In this document: positions 23,860 through 36,953 of the stretch, piece by piece
How the letters are laid out: each line of letters opens with the position of its first letter
Position numbering within the stretch: the stretch's first letter is position 1
Source of the DNA: Lasioglossum baleicum
Taxonomy: Eukaryota; Arthropoda; Insecta; Hymenoptera; Halictidae
Reading direction: 5' to 3'
DNA: 64,000 nucleotides
Assembly (NCBI RefSeq): GCF_051020765.1
Contig: NW_027469576.1
Location: 1-64,000 of the forward strand
Made by a program: the position numbers and the translations under genes
The notes under the pieces: generated by a model
What the model was told of the DNA's origin: nothing
The model's database searches: none
The model's input: the letters and a program-made list of their open reading frames with translations, nothing else

Positions 23860-26800
23860 GGAACAGCGATCCCGCACAGAAATACACTTCTGAAACGAAG
23901 AATCGTCGAATCTGACATAAGCCCGAATAAATCGTGATCGTGCTTGCCGAATCGGAGTTTCTGTGCCAATTTCGCATATTCGCATGCCAATGCACTGAGC
24001 TATCACGCGGAACAGCGATCCCGCACAGAAATACACTTCTGAAACGAAGAATCGTCGAATCTGACATGAGGTCAAATAAATCGTGACCGTGCTCGCCGAA
24101 TCGGAGTTTCTGTGCCAATTTAGTATATTTACATGCAAATGAACTGATCTAGCACGCGAAACAGCGATACCGCACTGAAATACACTTCTGAAACGAAGAA
24201 TCGTCGAATCTGACATAAGGTCGAATAAATCGTGTCCGTGCTTGCCGAATCGGAGTTTCTGTGCCAATTTCGCATATTTGCAAGCAAATGAACTGATTTA
24301 GCACGCGAAAGAGCGATCCCGCACAGAAATAGACTTGTGAAACGATGAATCGTAGAATCTGATGTAATATTGAATAAATCGTGTCCGTGCATGCCGAATC
24401 GGAGTTTCTGTGCTAATTTCGGATATTCGCTTGCAAATGCACTGAGCTATCACGCGGAACAGCCATCCCGCATAGAAATAGACCTGTGAAACGAAGAATC
24501 GTAGAATCTGATGTAATATTGAATAAATCGTGATCGTGCTTGCCGAATCGGAGTTTCTGTGTCAATTTCGTATATTTGCATGCAAATGCACTGATCTAGC
24601 ACGCGAAACAGCGATTCCGCACTGAAATACTCTTCTGAAACGAAGAATCGTCGAATCTGACATAAGGTCGAATAAATCGTGACCGTGCTTGCCGAATCGG
24701 AGTTTCTGTGCCAATTTCGCATATTCGCTTGCAAATGCACTGAGCTATCACGCGGAACAGCGATCCCGCACAGAAATAGACTTGTGAAACGGAGAATCGT
24801 AGAATCTGATGTAATATTGAATAAATCGTGTCCGTGCTTGCCGAATCGGAGTTTCTGTGAAAATTTCGCATATTTGCAAGCACATGAACTGATTTGGCAC
24901 GCGAAAGAGCGATCCCGCACAGAAATAGACTTGTGAAACGATGAATCGTAGAATCTGGTGTAATATTGAATAAATCGTGTCCGTGCATGCCGAATCGGAG
25001 TTTCTGTGCTAATTTCGCATATTCGCTTGCAAATGCACTGTGCTATCACGCGGAACAGCCATCCCGCACAGAAATAGACCTGTGAAACGAAGAATCGTAG
25101 AATCTGATGTAATATTGAATAAATCGTGATCGTGCTTGCCGAATCGGAGTTTCTGTGTCAATTTCGTATATTTGCATGCAAATGCACTGATCTAGCACGC
25201 GAAACAGCGATTCCGCACTGAAACACACTTCTGAAACGAAGAATCGTCGAATCTGACATAAGGTCGAATAAATCGTGACCGTGCTTGCCGAATCGGAGTT
25301 TCTGAGACAATTTCGCATATTCGCATGCAAATGCACTGAGCTATCACGCGGAACAGCGATCCCGCACAGAAATAGACTTGTGAAACGGAGAATCGTAGAA
25401 TCTGATGTAATATTGAATAAATCGTGTCCGTGCTTGCCGAATCGGAGTTTCTGTGCCAATTTCGCATATTTGCAAGCAAATGAACTGATTTAGCACGCGA
25501 AAGAGCGATCCCGCACAGAAATAGACTTGTGAAACGATGAATCGTAGAATCTGATGTAATATTGAATAAATGGTGTCCGTGCATGCCGAATCGGAGTTTC
25601 TGTGCTAATTTCGCATATTCGCTTGCAAATGCACTGAGCTATCACGCGAAACAGCGATTCCGCACTGAAATTCACTTGTGAAACGACGAATCGTCGAATC
25701 TGACAAAAACTTGAAACAATCGTGTCCGTGCTTGTTGAATCGGTGTTTCTGTGCCAATTTAGCATATTTGCAAGCAAATGAACTGATTTAGCACGCGAAA
25801 GAGCGATCCCGCACAGAAATAGACTTGTGAAACGAAGAATCGTAGAATCTGATGTAATATTGAATAAATCGTGACCGTGCTCGCCGAATCGGAGTTTCTG
25901 TGTCAATTTCGCATATTTGCATGCAAATGCACTGAGCTATCACCCGGAACAGCGATCCCGCACAGAAATACATTTCTGAAACGAAGAATCGTCGAATCTG
26001 ACATAAGCCCGAATAAATCGTGATCGTGCTTGCCGAATCGGAGTTTCTGTGCCAATTTCGCATATTCGCATGCAAATGCACTGATATAGCACGCGAAACA
26101 GTGATTCCGCACAGAAAATCACTTGTGAAACGAAGAATCGTAAAATCTGACATAAACTTGAATCAATCGTGTGTGTGCTTATTGAATCGGAGTTTCTGTG
26201 CCAATTTCGTATATTTGCATGCAAATGAACTGATCTAGCACGCGAAACAGCGATACCGCACTGAAATACACTTCTGAAACGAAGAATCGTCGAATCTGAC
26301 ATAAGGTCGAATAAATCGTGTCCGTGCTTGCCGAATCGGAGTTTCTGTGCCAATTTCGCATATTTGCAAGCAAATGAACTGATTTAGCACGCGAAAGAGC
26401 GATCCCGCACAGAAATAGACTTGTGAAACGATGAATCGTAGAATCTGATGTAATATTGAATAAATCGTGTCCGTGCATGCCGAATCGGAATTTCTGTGCC
26501 AATTTCGCATATTCGCATGCAAATGCACTGATCTAGCACGCGAAACAGCGATTCCGCACTGAAATTCACTTGTGAAACCACAAATCGTCGAATCTGACAT
26601 AAACTTGAATCAATCGTGTCCGTGCTTGTCGAATCGGTGTTTCTGTGCTGATTTCGCATATTTGCATGCAAATGAACTGATCTAGCACGCGAAACAGCGA
26701 TTCCGCCCTGAAATACACTTCTGAAACGAAAAACCGTCGAATCTGACATAAGGTCGAATAAATCGTGTCCGTGCTTGTTGAATCGGTGTTTCTGTGCCAC

Positions 26801-27040
26801 TTTCGCATATTTGCATGCAAATGAACTGATCTAGCACACGAAACAGCGATCCCGCACAGAAATACACTTCTGAAACGAAGAATCGTCGAATCTGACATAA
26901 GCCCGAATAAATCGTGATCGTGCTTGCCGAATCGGAGTTTCTGTGCCAATTTCGCATATTCGCATGCCAATGCACTGAGCTATCACGCGGAACAGCGATC
27001 CCGCACAGAAATACACTTCTGAAACGAAGAATCGTCGAAT
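23860..27040. repeat. 24-monomer HOR, copy 2 (partial)
   Basis: Second copy of the 20135-23859 unit without the extra monomer at 20895-21192. It stays aligned at +3576 to about 27.04 kb. There copy 1 changes to catgaggtcaaat (23469), whereas this copy keeps cataagcccg and continues in a short run of identical family III monomers. Private changes here include tttacatgc (24129), atttggcacg (24893) and gtgtgtgtgctt (26168). Confidence 0.82.
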
Positions 27041-27292
27041 CTGACATAAGCCCGAATAAATCGTGATCGTGCTTGCCGAATCGGAGTTTCTGTGCCAATT
27101 TCGCATATTCGCATGCCAATGCACTGAGCTATCACGCGGAACAGCGATCCCGCACAGAAATACACTTCTGAAACGAAGAATCGTCGAATCTGACATAAGC
27201 CCGAATAAATCGTGATCGTGCTTGCCGAATCGGAGTTTCTGTGCCAATTTCGCATATTCGCATGCCAATGCACTGAGCTATCACGCGGAACA
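24760..27292. repeat. 17-monomer HOR interval (2533 bp), copy 1
   Basis: From about 24.76 kb the order and variants repeat 2533 bp (17 x 149) downstream: gcacatgaac at 24885 and 27418, ctgtgctatcacg, aaacacacttc, aataaatggtg, gacaaaaacttg, gagctatcacccgg and aaatacatttc. This interval overlaps copy 2 of the 24-monomer HOR, so one stretch belongs to two nested periodicities. Confidence 0.8.
26971..27268. repeat. Run of identical family III monomers
   Basis: Monomers 26971-27119 and 27120-27268 read identically, and the preceding monomer shares the same 3' two thirds. Such runs are the simplest product of slippage or unequal exchange by one unit. Comparable runs occur near 29.5-29.65, 32.04-32.2, 35.6-35.8, 36.4-36.5 and 47.8-48.05 kb. 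Confidence 0.8.
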
Positions 27293-28613
27293 GCGATCCC
27301 GCACAGAAATAGACTTGTGAAACGGAGAATCGTAGAATCTGATGTAATATTGAATAAATCGTGTCCGTGCTTGCCGAATCGGAGTTTCTGTGAAAATTTC
27401 GCATATTTGCAAGCACATGAACTGATTTAGCACGCGAAAGAGCGATCCCGCACAGAAATAGACTTGTGAAACGATGAATCGTAGAATCTGGTGTAATATT
27501 GAATAAATCGTGTCCGTGCATGCCGAATCGGAGTTTCTGTGCTAATTTCGCATATTCGCTTGCAAATGCACTGTGCTATCACGCGGAACAGCCATCCCGC
27601 ACAGAAATAGACCTGTGAAACGAAGAATCGTAGAATCTGATGTAATATTGAATAAATCGTGATCGTGCTTGCCGAATCGGAGTTTCTGTGTCAATTTCGT
27701 ATATTTGCATGCAAATGCACTGATCTAGCACGCGAAACAGCGATTCCGCACTGAAACACACTTCTGAAACGAAGAATCGTCGAATCTGACATAAGGTCGA
27801 ATAAATCGTGACCGTGCTTGCCGAATCGGAGTTTCTGAGCCAATTTCGCATATTCGCATGCAAATGCACTGAGCTATCACGCGGAACAGCGATCCCGCAC
27901 AGAAATAGACTTGTGAAACGGAGAATCGTAGAATCTGATGTAATATTGAATAAATCGTGTCCGTGCTTGCCGAATCGGAGTTTCTGTGCCAATTTCGCAT
28001 ATTTGCAAGCAAATGAACTGATTTAGCACGCGAAAGAGCGATCCCGCACAGAAATAGACTTGTGCAACGATGAATCGTAGAATCTGATGTAATATTGAAT
28101 AAATGGTGTCCGTGCATGCCGAATCGGAGTTTCTGTGCTAATTTCGCATATTCGCTTGCAAATGCACTGAGCTATCACGCGAAACAGCGATACCGCACTG
28201 AAATTCACTTGTGAAACGACGAATCGTCGAATCTGACAAAAACTTGAATCAATCGTGTCCGTGCTTGTTGAATCGGTGTTTCTGTGCCAATTTAGCATAT
28301 TTGCAAGCAAATGAACTGATTTAGCACGCGAAAGAGCGATCCCGCACAGAAATAGACTTGTGAAACGAAGAATCGTAGAATCTGATGTAATATTGAATAA
28401 ATCGTGACCGTGCTCGCCGAATCGGAGTTTCTGTGTCAATTTCGCATATTTGCATGCAAATGCACTGAGCTATCACCCGGAACAGCGATCCCGCACAGAA
28501 ATACATTTCTGAAACGAAGAATCGTCGAATCTGACATAAGCCCGAATAAATCGTGATCGTGCTTGCCGAATCGGAGTTTCTGTGCCAATTTCGCATATTC
28601 GCATGCAAATGCA
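27293..28613. repeat. 17-monomer HOR interval, copy 2 (partial)
   Basis: Matches 24760-26080 at +2533. After about 28.61 kb one additional family IV monomer with gaaaccacaaatcg intervenes before the family V monomer, shifting the offset to 18 monomers. A private change gtgcaacgatg lies at about 28062. Confidence 0.78.
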
Positions 28614-28951
28614 CTGATCTAGCACGCGAAACAGCGATTCCGCACTGAAATTCACTTGTGAAACCACAAATCGTCGAATCTGACATAAACTTGAATCAAT
28701 CGTGTCCGTGCTTGTCGAATCGGAGTTTCTGTGCCAATTTCGCATATTCGCATGCAAATGCACTGATATAGCACGCGAAACAGTGATTCCGCACAGAAAA
28801 TCACTTGTGAAACGAAGAATCGTAAAATCTGACATAAACTTGAATCAATCGTGTGCGTGCTTATTGAATCGGAGTTTCTGTGCCAATTTCGTATATTTGC
28901 ATGCAAATGAACTGATCTAGCACGCGAAACAGCGATACCGCACTGAAATAC

Positions 28952-31484
28952 ACTTCTGAAACGAAGAATCGTCGAATCTGACATAAGGTCGAATAAATCG
29001 TGTCCGTGCTTGCCGAATCGGAGTTTCTGTGCCAATTTCGCATATTCGCATGCAAATGCACTGATCTAGGACGCGAAACAGCGATTCCGCACTGAAATTC
29101 ACTTGTGAAACCACAAATCGTCGAATCTGACATAAACTTGAATCAATCGTGTCCGTGCTTGTCGAATCGGTGTTTCTGTGCCGATTTCGCATATTTGCAT
29201 GCAAATGAACTGATCTAGCACGCGAAACAGCGATTCCGCCCTGAAATACACTTCTGAAACGAAAAACCGTCGAATCTGACATAAGGTCGAATAAATCGTG
29301 TCCGTGCTTGTTGAAACGGTGTTTCTGTGCCACTTTCGCATATTTGCATGCAAATGAACTGATCTAGCACACGAAACAGCGATCCCGCACAGAAATACAC
29401 TTCTGAAACGAAGAATCGTCGAATCTGACATAAGCCCGAATAAATCGTGATCGTGCTTGCCGAATCGGAGTTTCTGTGCCAATTTCGCATATTCGCATGC
29501 CAATGCACTGAGCTATCACGCGGAACAGCGATCCCGCACAGAAATACACTTCTGAAACGAAGAATCGTCGAATCTGACATAAGCCCGAATAAATCGTGAT
29601 CGTGCTTGCCGAATCGGAGTTTCTGTGCCAATTTCGCATATTCGCATGCCAATGCACTGAGCTATCACGCGGAACAGCGATCCCGCACAGAAATACACTT
29701 CTGAAACGAAGAATCGTCGAATCTGACATGAGGTCAAATAAATCGTGACCGTGCTCGCCGAATCGGAGTTTCTGTGCCAATTTCGTATATTTGCATGCAA
29801 ATGCACTGATATAGCACGCGAAACAGTGATTCCGCACAGAAAATCACTTGTGAAACGAAGAATCGTAAAATCTGACATAAACTTGAATCAATCGTGTGCG
29901 TGCTTATTGAATCGGAGTTTCTGTGCCAATTTCGTATATTTGCATGCAAATGAACTGATCTAGCACGTGGAACAGCGATCCTGCACAGAAATACACTTCT
30001 GAAACGAAGAACCGTCGAATCTGACATAAGGTCGAATAAATCGTGACCGTGCTCGCCGAATCGGAGTTTCTGTGTCAATTTCGCATATTTGCATGCAAAT
30101 GCACTGAGCTATCACCCGGAACAGCGATCCCGCACAGAAATACACTTCTGAAACGAAGAATCGTCGAATCTGACATAAGCCCGAATAAATCGTGATCGTG
30201 CTTGCCGAATCGGAGTTTCTGTGCCAATTTCGCATATTCGCATGCCAATGCACTGAGCTATCACGCGGAACAGCGATCCCGCACAGAAATACACTTCTGA
30301 AACGAAGAATCGTCGAATCTGACATGAGGTCAAATAAATCGTGACCGTGCTCGCCGAATCGGAGTTTCTGTGCCAATTTAGTATATTTGCATGCAAATGA
30401 ACTGATCTAGCACGCGAAACAGCGATACCGCACTGAAATACACTTCTGAAACGAAGAATCGTCGAATCTGACATAAGGTCGAATAAGTCGTGTCCGTGCT
30501 TGCCGAATCGGAGTTTCTGTGCCAATTTCGCATATTTGCAAGCAAATGAACTGATTTAGCACGCGAAAGAGCGATCCCGCACAGAAATAGACTTGTGAAA
30601 CGATGAATCGTAGAATCTGATGTAATATTGAATAAATCGTGTCCGTGCATGCCGAATCGGAGTTTCTGTGCTAATTTCGGATATTCGCTTGCAAATGCAC
30701 TGAGCTATCACGCGGAACAGCCATCCCGCACAGAAATAGACCTGTGAAACGAAGAATCGTAGAATCTGATGTAATATTGAATAAATCGTGATCGTGCTTG
30801 CCGAATCGGAGTTTCTGTGTCAATTTCGTATATTTGCATGCAAATGCACTGATCTAGCACGCGAAACAGCGATTCCGCACTGAAATACTCTTCTGAAACG
30901 AAGAATCGTCGAATCTGACATAAGGTCGAATAAATCGTGACCGTGCTTGCCGAATCGGAGTTTCTGTGCCAATTTCGCATATTCGCTTGCAAATGCACTG
31001 AGCTATCACGCGGAACAGCGATCCCGCACAGAAATAGACTTGTGTAACGGAAAATCGTAGAATCTGATGTAATATTGAATAAATCGTGTCCGTGCTTGCC
31101 GAATCGGAGTTTCTGTGAAAATTTCGCATATTTGCAAGCACATGAACTGATTTAGCACGCGAAAGAGCGATCCCGCACAGAAATAGACTTGTGAAACGAT
31201 GAATCGTAGAATCTGGTGTAATATTGAATAAATCGTGTCCGTGCATGCCGAATCGGAGTTTCTGTGCTAATTTCGCATATTCGCTTGCAAATGCACTGTG
31301 CTATCACGCGGAACAGCCATCCCGCACAGAAATAGACCTGTGAAACGAAGAATCGTAGAATCTGATGTAATATTGAATAAATCGTGATCGTGCTTGCCGA
31401 ATCGGAGTTTCTGTGTCAATTTCGTATATTTGCATGCAAATGCACTGATCTAGCACGCGAAACAGCGATTCCGCACTGAAACAC
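28952..31484. repeat. 17-monomer HOR (2533 bp), near-identical pair, copy 1
   Basis: All 17 monomers recur 2533 bp downstream with every private variant I checked: ctaggacgcg (29066 and 31599), gttgaaacggtg (29309 and 31842), gaataagtcgtg (30481 and 33014) and gtgtaacggaaaatcg (about 31042 and 33575). Conceptual translations of matching windows agree, so the two copies must be almost base-for-base identical. A related but separate segment with gaataagtcg lies at about 45.53 kb. Confidence 0.9.
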
Positions 31485-34017
31485 ACTTCTGAAACGAAGA
31501 ATCGTCGAATCTGACATAAGGTCGAATAAATCGTGTCCGTGCTTGCCGAATCGGAGTTTCTGTGCCAATTTCGCATATTCGCATGCAAATGCACTGATCT
31601 AGGACGCGAAACAGCGATTCCGCACTGAAATTCACTTGTGAAACCACAAATCGTCGAATCTGACATAAACTTGAATCAATCGTGTCCGTGCTTGTCGAAT
31701 CGGTGTTTCTGTGCCGATTTCGCATATTTGCATGCAAATGAACTGATCTAGCACGCGAAACAGCGATTCCGCCCTGAAATACACTTCTGAAACGAAAAAC
31801 CGTCGAATCTGACATAAGGTCGAATAAATCGTGTCCGTGCTTGTTGAAACGGTGTTTCTGTGCCACTTTCGCATATTTGCATGCAAATGAACTGATCTAG
31901 CACACGAAACAGCGATCCCGCACAGAAATACACTTCTGAAACGAAGAATCGTCGAATCTGACATAAGCCCGAATAAATCGTGATCGTGCTTGCCGAATCG
32001 GAGTTTCTGTGCCAATTTCGCATATTCGCATGCCAATGCACTGAGCTATCACGCGGAACAGCGATCCCGCACAGAAATACACTTCTGAAACGAAGAATCG
32101 TCGAATCTGACATAAGCCCGAATAAATCGTGATCGTGCTTGCCGAATCGGAGTTTCTGTGCCAATTTCGCATATTCGCATGCCAATGCACTGAGCTATCA
32201 CGCGGAACAGCGATCCCGCACAGAAATACACTTCTGAAACGAAGAATCGTCGAATCTGACATGAGGTCAAATAAATCGTGACCGTGCTCGCCGAATCGGA
32301 GTTTCTGTGCCAATTTCGTATATTTGCATGCAAATGCACTGATATAGCACGCGAAACAGTGATTCCGCACAGAAAATCACTTGTGAAACGAAGAATCGTA
32401 AAATCTGACATAAACTTGAATCAATCGTGTGCGTGCTTATTGAATCGGAGTTTCTGTGCCAATTTCGTATATTTGCATGCAAATGAACTGATCTAGCACG
32501 TGGAACAGCGATCCTGCACAGAAATACACTTCTGAAACGAAGAACCGTCGAATCTGACATAAGGTCGAATAAATCGTGACCGTGCTCGCCGAATCGGAGT
32601 TTCTGTGTCAATTTCGCATATTTGCATGCAAATGCACTGAGCTATCACCCGGAACAGCGATCCCGCACAGAAATACACTTCTGAAACGAAGAATCGTCGA
32701 ATCTGACATAAGCCCGAATAAATCGTGATCGTGCTTGCCGAATCGGAGTTTCTGTGCCAATTTCGCATATTCGCATGCCAATGCACTGAGCTATCACGCG
32801 GAACAGCGATCCCGCACAGAAATACACTTCTGAAACGAAGAATCGTCGAATCTGACATGAGGTCAAATAAATCGTGACCGTGCTCGCCGAATCGGAGTTT
32901 CTGTGCCAATTTAGTATATTTGCATGCAAATGAACTGATCTAGCACGCGAAACAGCGATACCGCACTGAAATACACTTCTGAAACGAAGAATCGTCGAAT
33001 CTGACATAAGGTCGAATAAGTCGTGTCCGTGCTTGCCGAATCGGAGTTTCTGTGCCAATTTCGCATATTTGCAAGCAAATGAACTGATTTAGCACGCGAA
33101 AGAGCGATCCCGCACAGAAATAGACTTGTGAAACGATGAATCGTAGAATCTGATGTAATATTGAATAAATCGTGTCCGTGCATGCCGAATCGGAGTTTCT
33201 GTGCTAATTTCGGATATTCGCTTGCAAATGCACTGAGCTATCACGCGGAACAGCCATCCCGCACAGAAATAGACCTGTGAAACGAAGAATCGTAGAATCT
33301 GATGTAATATTGAATAAATCGTGATCGTGCTTGCCGAATCGGAGTTTCTGTGTCAATTTCGTATATTTGCATGCAAATGCACTGATCTAGCACGCGAAAC
33401 AGCGATTCCGCACTGAAATACTCTTCTGAAACGAAGAATCGTCGAATCTGACATAAGGTCGAATAAATCGTGACCGTGCTTGCCGAATCGGAGTTTCTGT
33501 GCCAATTTCGCATATTCGCTTGCAAATGCACTGAGCTATCACGCGGAACAGCGATCCCGCACAGAAATAGACTTGTGTAACGGAAAATCGTAGAATCTGA
33601 TGTAATATTGAATAAATCGTGTCCGTGCTTGCCGAATCGGAGTTTCTGTGAAAATTTCGCATATTTGCAAGCACATGAACTGATTTAGCACGCGAAAGAG
33701 CGATCCCGCACAGAAATAGACTTGTGAAACGATGAATCGTAGAATCTGGTGTAATATTGAATAAATCGTGTCCGTGCATGCCGAATCGGAGTTTCTGTGC
33801 TAATTTCGCATATTCGCTTGCAAATGCACTGTGCTATCACGCGGAACAGCCATCCCGCACAGAAATAGACCTGTGAAACGAAGAATCGTAGAATCTGATG
33901 TAATATTGAATAAATCGTGATCGTGCTTGCCGAATCGGAGTTTCTGTGTCAATTTCGTATATTTGCATGCAAATGCACTGATCTAGCACGCGAAACAGCG
34001 ATTCCGCACTGAAACAC
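31485..34017. repeat. 17-monomer HOR, near-identical pair, copy 2
   Basis: Second copy. The junction is inside the monomer starting at 31441. Up to aaacacacttc (31485) it follows the family II unit that ends this copy near 33.98 kb. From aataaatcgtgtccg (about 31532) it follows the monomer near 28.95 kb. The exchange therefore occurred within about 50 bp of shared sequence. Confidence 0.88.
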
Positions 34018-34299
34018 ACTTCTGAAACGAAGAATCGTCGAATCTGACATAAGGTCGAATAAATCGTGACCGTGCTTGCCGAATCGGAGTTTCTGAGCCA
34101 ATTTCGCATATTCGCATGCAAATGCACTGAGCTATCACGCGGAACAGCGATCCCGCACAGAAATAGACTTGTGAAACGGAGAATCGTAGAATCTGATGTA
34201 ATATTGAATAAATCGTGTCCGTGCTTGCCGAATCGGAGTTTCTGTGCCAATTTCGCATATTTGCAAGCAAATGAACTGATTTAGCACGCGAAAGAGCGA

Positions 34300-34350
34300 T
34301 CCCGCACAGAAATAGACTTGTGAAACGACGAATCGTCGAATCTGACAAAA
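34300..34350. other. Precise loss of one monomer
   Basis: At most equivalent places (for example 39840, 25540 and 21960) the order is gaaacgatgaatcg, aataaatggtg, then a family IV monomer with gaaacgacgaatcg. Here gacttgtgaaacg (about 34315) leads directly into acgaatcgtcg with gacaaaaacttg, so exactly one 149-bp unit is missing. The offset to the 39-40 kb copy changes from 37 to 38 monomers across this point. Confidence 0.8.
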
Positions 34351-35234
34351 ACTTGAATCAATCGTGTCCGTGCTTGTTGAATCGGTGTTTCTGTGCCAAT
34401 TTAGCATATTTGCAAGCAAATGAACTGATTTAGCACGCGAAAGAGCGATCCCGCACAGAAATAGACTTGTGAATCGAAGAATCGTAGAATCTGATGTAAT
34501 ATTGAATAAATCGTGACCGTGCTCGCCGAATCGGAGTTTCTGTGTCAATTTCGCATATTTGCATGCAAATGCACTGAGCTATCACCCGGAACAGCGATCC
34601 CGCACAGAAATACATTTCTGAAACGAAGAATCGTCGAATCTGACATAAGCCCGAATAAATCGTGATCGTGCTTGCCGAATCGGAGTTTCTGTGCCAATTT
34701 CGCATATTCGCATGCAAATGCACTGATATAGCACGCGAAACAGTGATTCCGCACAGAAAATCACTTGTGAAACGAAGAATCGTAAAATCTGACATAAACT
34801 TGAATCAATCGTGTGCGTGCTTATTGAATCGGAGTTTCTGTGCCAATTTCGTATATTTGCATGCAAATGAACTGATCTAGCACGCGAAACAGCGATACCG
34901 CACTGAAATACACTTCTGAAACGAAGAATCGTCGAATCTGACATAAGGTCGAATAAATCGTGTCCGTGCTTGCCGAATCGGAGTTTCTGTGCCAATTTCG
35001 CATATTTGCAAGCAAATGAACTGATTTAGCACGCGAAAGAGCGATCCCGCACAGAAATAGACTTGTGAAACGATGAATCGTAGAATCTGATGTAATATTG
35101 AATAAATCGTGTCCGTGCATGCCGAATCGGAATTTCTGTGCCAATTTCGCATATTCGCATGCAAATGCACTGATCTAGCACGCGAAACAGCGATTCCGCA
35201 CTGAAATTCACTTGTGAATCCACAAATCGTCGAA

Positions 35235-35979
35235 TCTGACATAAACTTGAATCAATCGTGTCCGTGCTTGTCGAATCGGTGTTTCTGTGCCGATTTCGCA
35301 TATTTGCATGCAAATGAACTGATCTAGCACGCGAAACAGCGATTCCGCCCTGAAATACACTTCTGAAACGAAAAACCGTCGAATCTGACATAAGGTCGAA
35401 TAAATCGTGTCCGTGCTTGTTGAATCGGTGTTTCTGTGCCACTTTCGCATATTTGCATGCAAATGAACTGATCTAGCACACGAAACAGCGATCCCGCACA
35501 GAAATACACTTCTGAAACGAAGAATCGTCGAATCTGACATAAGCCCGAATAAATCGTGATCGTGCTTGCCGAATCGGAGTTTCTGTGCCAATTTCGCATA
35601 TTCGCATGCCAATGCACTGAGCTATCACGCGGAACAGCGATCCCGCACAGAAATACACTTCTGAAACGAAGAATCGTCGAATCTGACATAAGCCCGAATA
35701 AATCGTGATCGTGCTTGCCGAATCGGAGTTTCTGTGCCAATTTCGCATATTCGCATGCCAATGCACTGAGCTATCACGCGGAACAGCGATCCCGCACAGA
35801 AATACACTTCTGAAACGAAGAATCGTCGAATCTGACATGAGGTCAAATAACTCGTGACCGTGCTCGCCGAATCGGAGTTTCTGTGCCAATTTCGTATATT
35901 TGCATGCAAATGCACTGATATAGCACGCGAAACAGTGATTCCGCACAGAAAATCACTTGTGAAACGAAGAATCGTAAAA
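35235..35979. repeat. 5-monomer HOR (745 bp), copy 1
   Basis: The order is family IV/VII start, VII, III, III, then a catgaggtcaaataactcg unit leading into family V, repeated 745 bp later. Private marks include aaataactcgtg (35847 and 36592). The same pair reappears at about 49.4-50.9 and 52.95-54.2 kb, so it existed before the larger duplication that spread it. Confidence 0.85.
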
Positions 35980-36724
35980 TCTGACATAAACTTGAATCAA
36001 TCGTGTCCGTGCTTGTCGAATCGGTGTTTCTGTGCCGATTTCGCATATTTGCATGCAAATGAACTGATCTAGCACGCGAAACAGCGATTCCGCCCTGAAA
36101 TACACTTCTGAAACGAAAAACCGTCGAATCTGACATAAGGTCGAATAAATCGTGTCCGTGCTTGTTGAATCGGTGTTTCTGTGCCACTTTCGCATATTTG
36201 CATGCAAATGAACTGATCTAGCACACGAAACAGCGATCCCGCACAGAAATACACTTCTGAAACGAAGAATCGTCGAATCTGACATAAGCCCGAATAAATC
36301 GTGATCGTGCTTGCCGAATCGGAGTTTCTGTGCCAATTTCGCATATTCGCATGCCAATGCACTGAGCTATCACGCGGAACAGCGATCCCGCACAGAAATA
36401 CACTTCTGAAACGAAGAATCGTCGAATCTGACATAAGCCCGAATAAATCGTGATCGTGCTTGCCGAATCGGAGTTTCTGTGCCAATTTCGCATATTCGCA
36501 TGCCAATGCACTGAGCTATCACGCGGAACAGCGATCCCGCACAGAAATACACTTCTGAAACGAAGAATCGTCGAATCTGACATGAGGTCAAATAACTCGT
36601 GACCGTGCTCGCCGAATCGGAGTTTCTGTGCCAATTTCGTATATTTGCATGCAAATGCACTGATATAGCACGCGAAACAGTGATTCCGCACAGAAAATCA
36701 CTTGTGAAACGAAGAATCGTAAAA
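35980..36724. repeat. 5-monomer HOR, copy 2
   Basis: Second copy. The joining monomer near 35.93-36.08 kb begins as family V (gatatagc, agaaaatcac, cgtaaaatc) and ends as family IV (gtgtccgtgcttgtcgaatc). The crossover lies between about 35972 and 36007, within cataaacttgaatcaatc, a segment families IV and V share. The same hybrid is present near 47.6, 50.13 and 53.7 kb. Confidence 0.85.
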
Positions 36725-36953
36725 TCTGACATAAACTTGAATCAATCGTGTGCGTGCTTATCGAATCGGAGTTTCTGTGCCAATTTCGTATATTTGCATG
36801 CAAATGAACTGATCTAGCACGTGGAACAGCGATCCTGCACAGAAATACACTTCTGAAACGAAGAACCGTCGAATCTGACATAAGGTCGAATAAATCGTGA
36901 CCGTGCTCGCCGAATCGGAGTTTCTGTGTCAATTTCGCATATTTGCATGCAAA

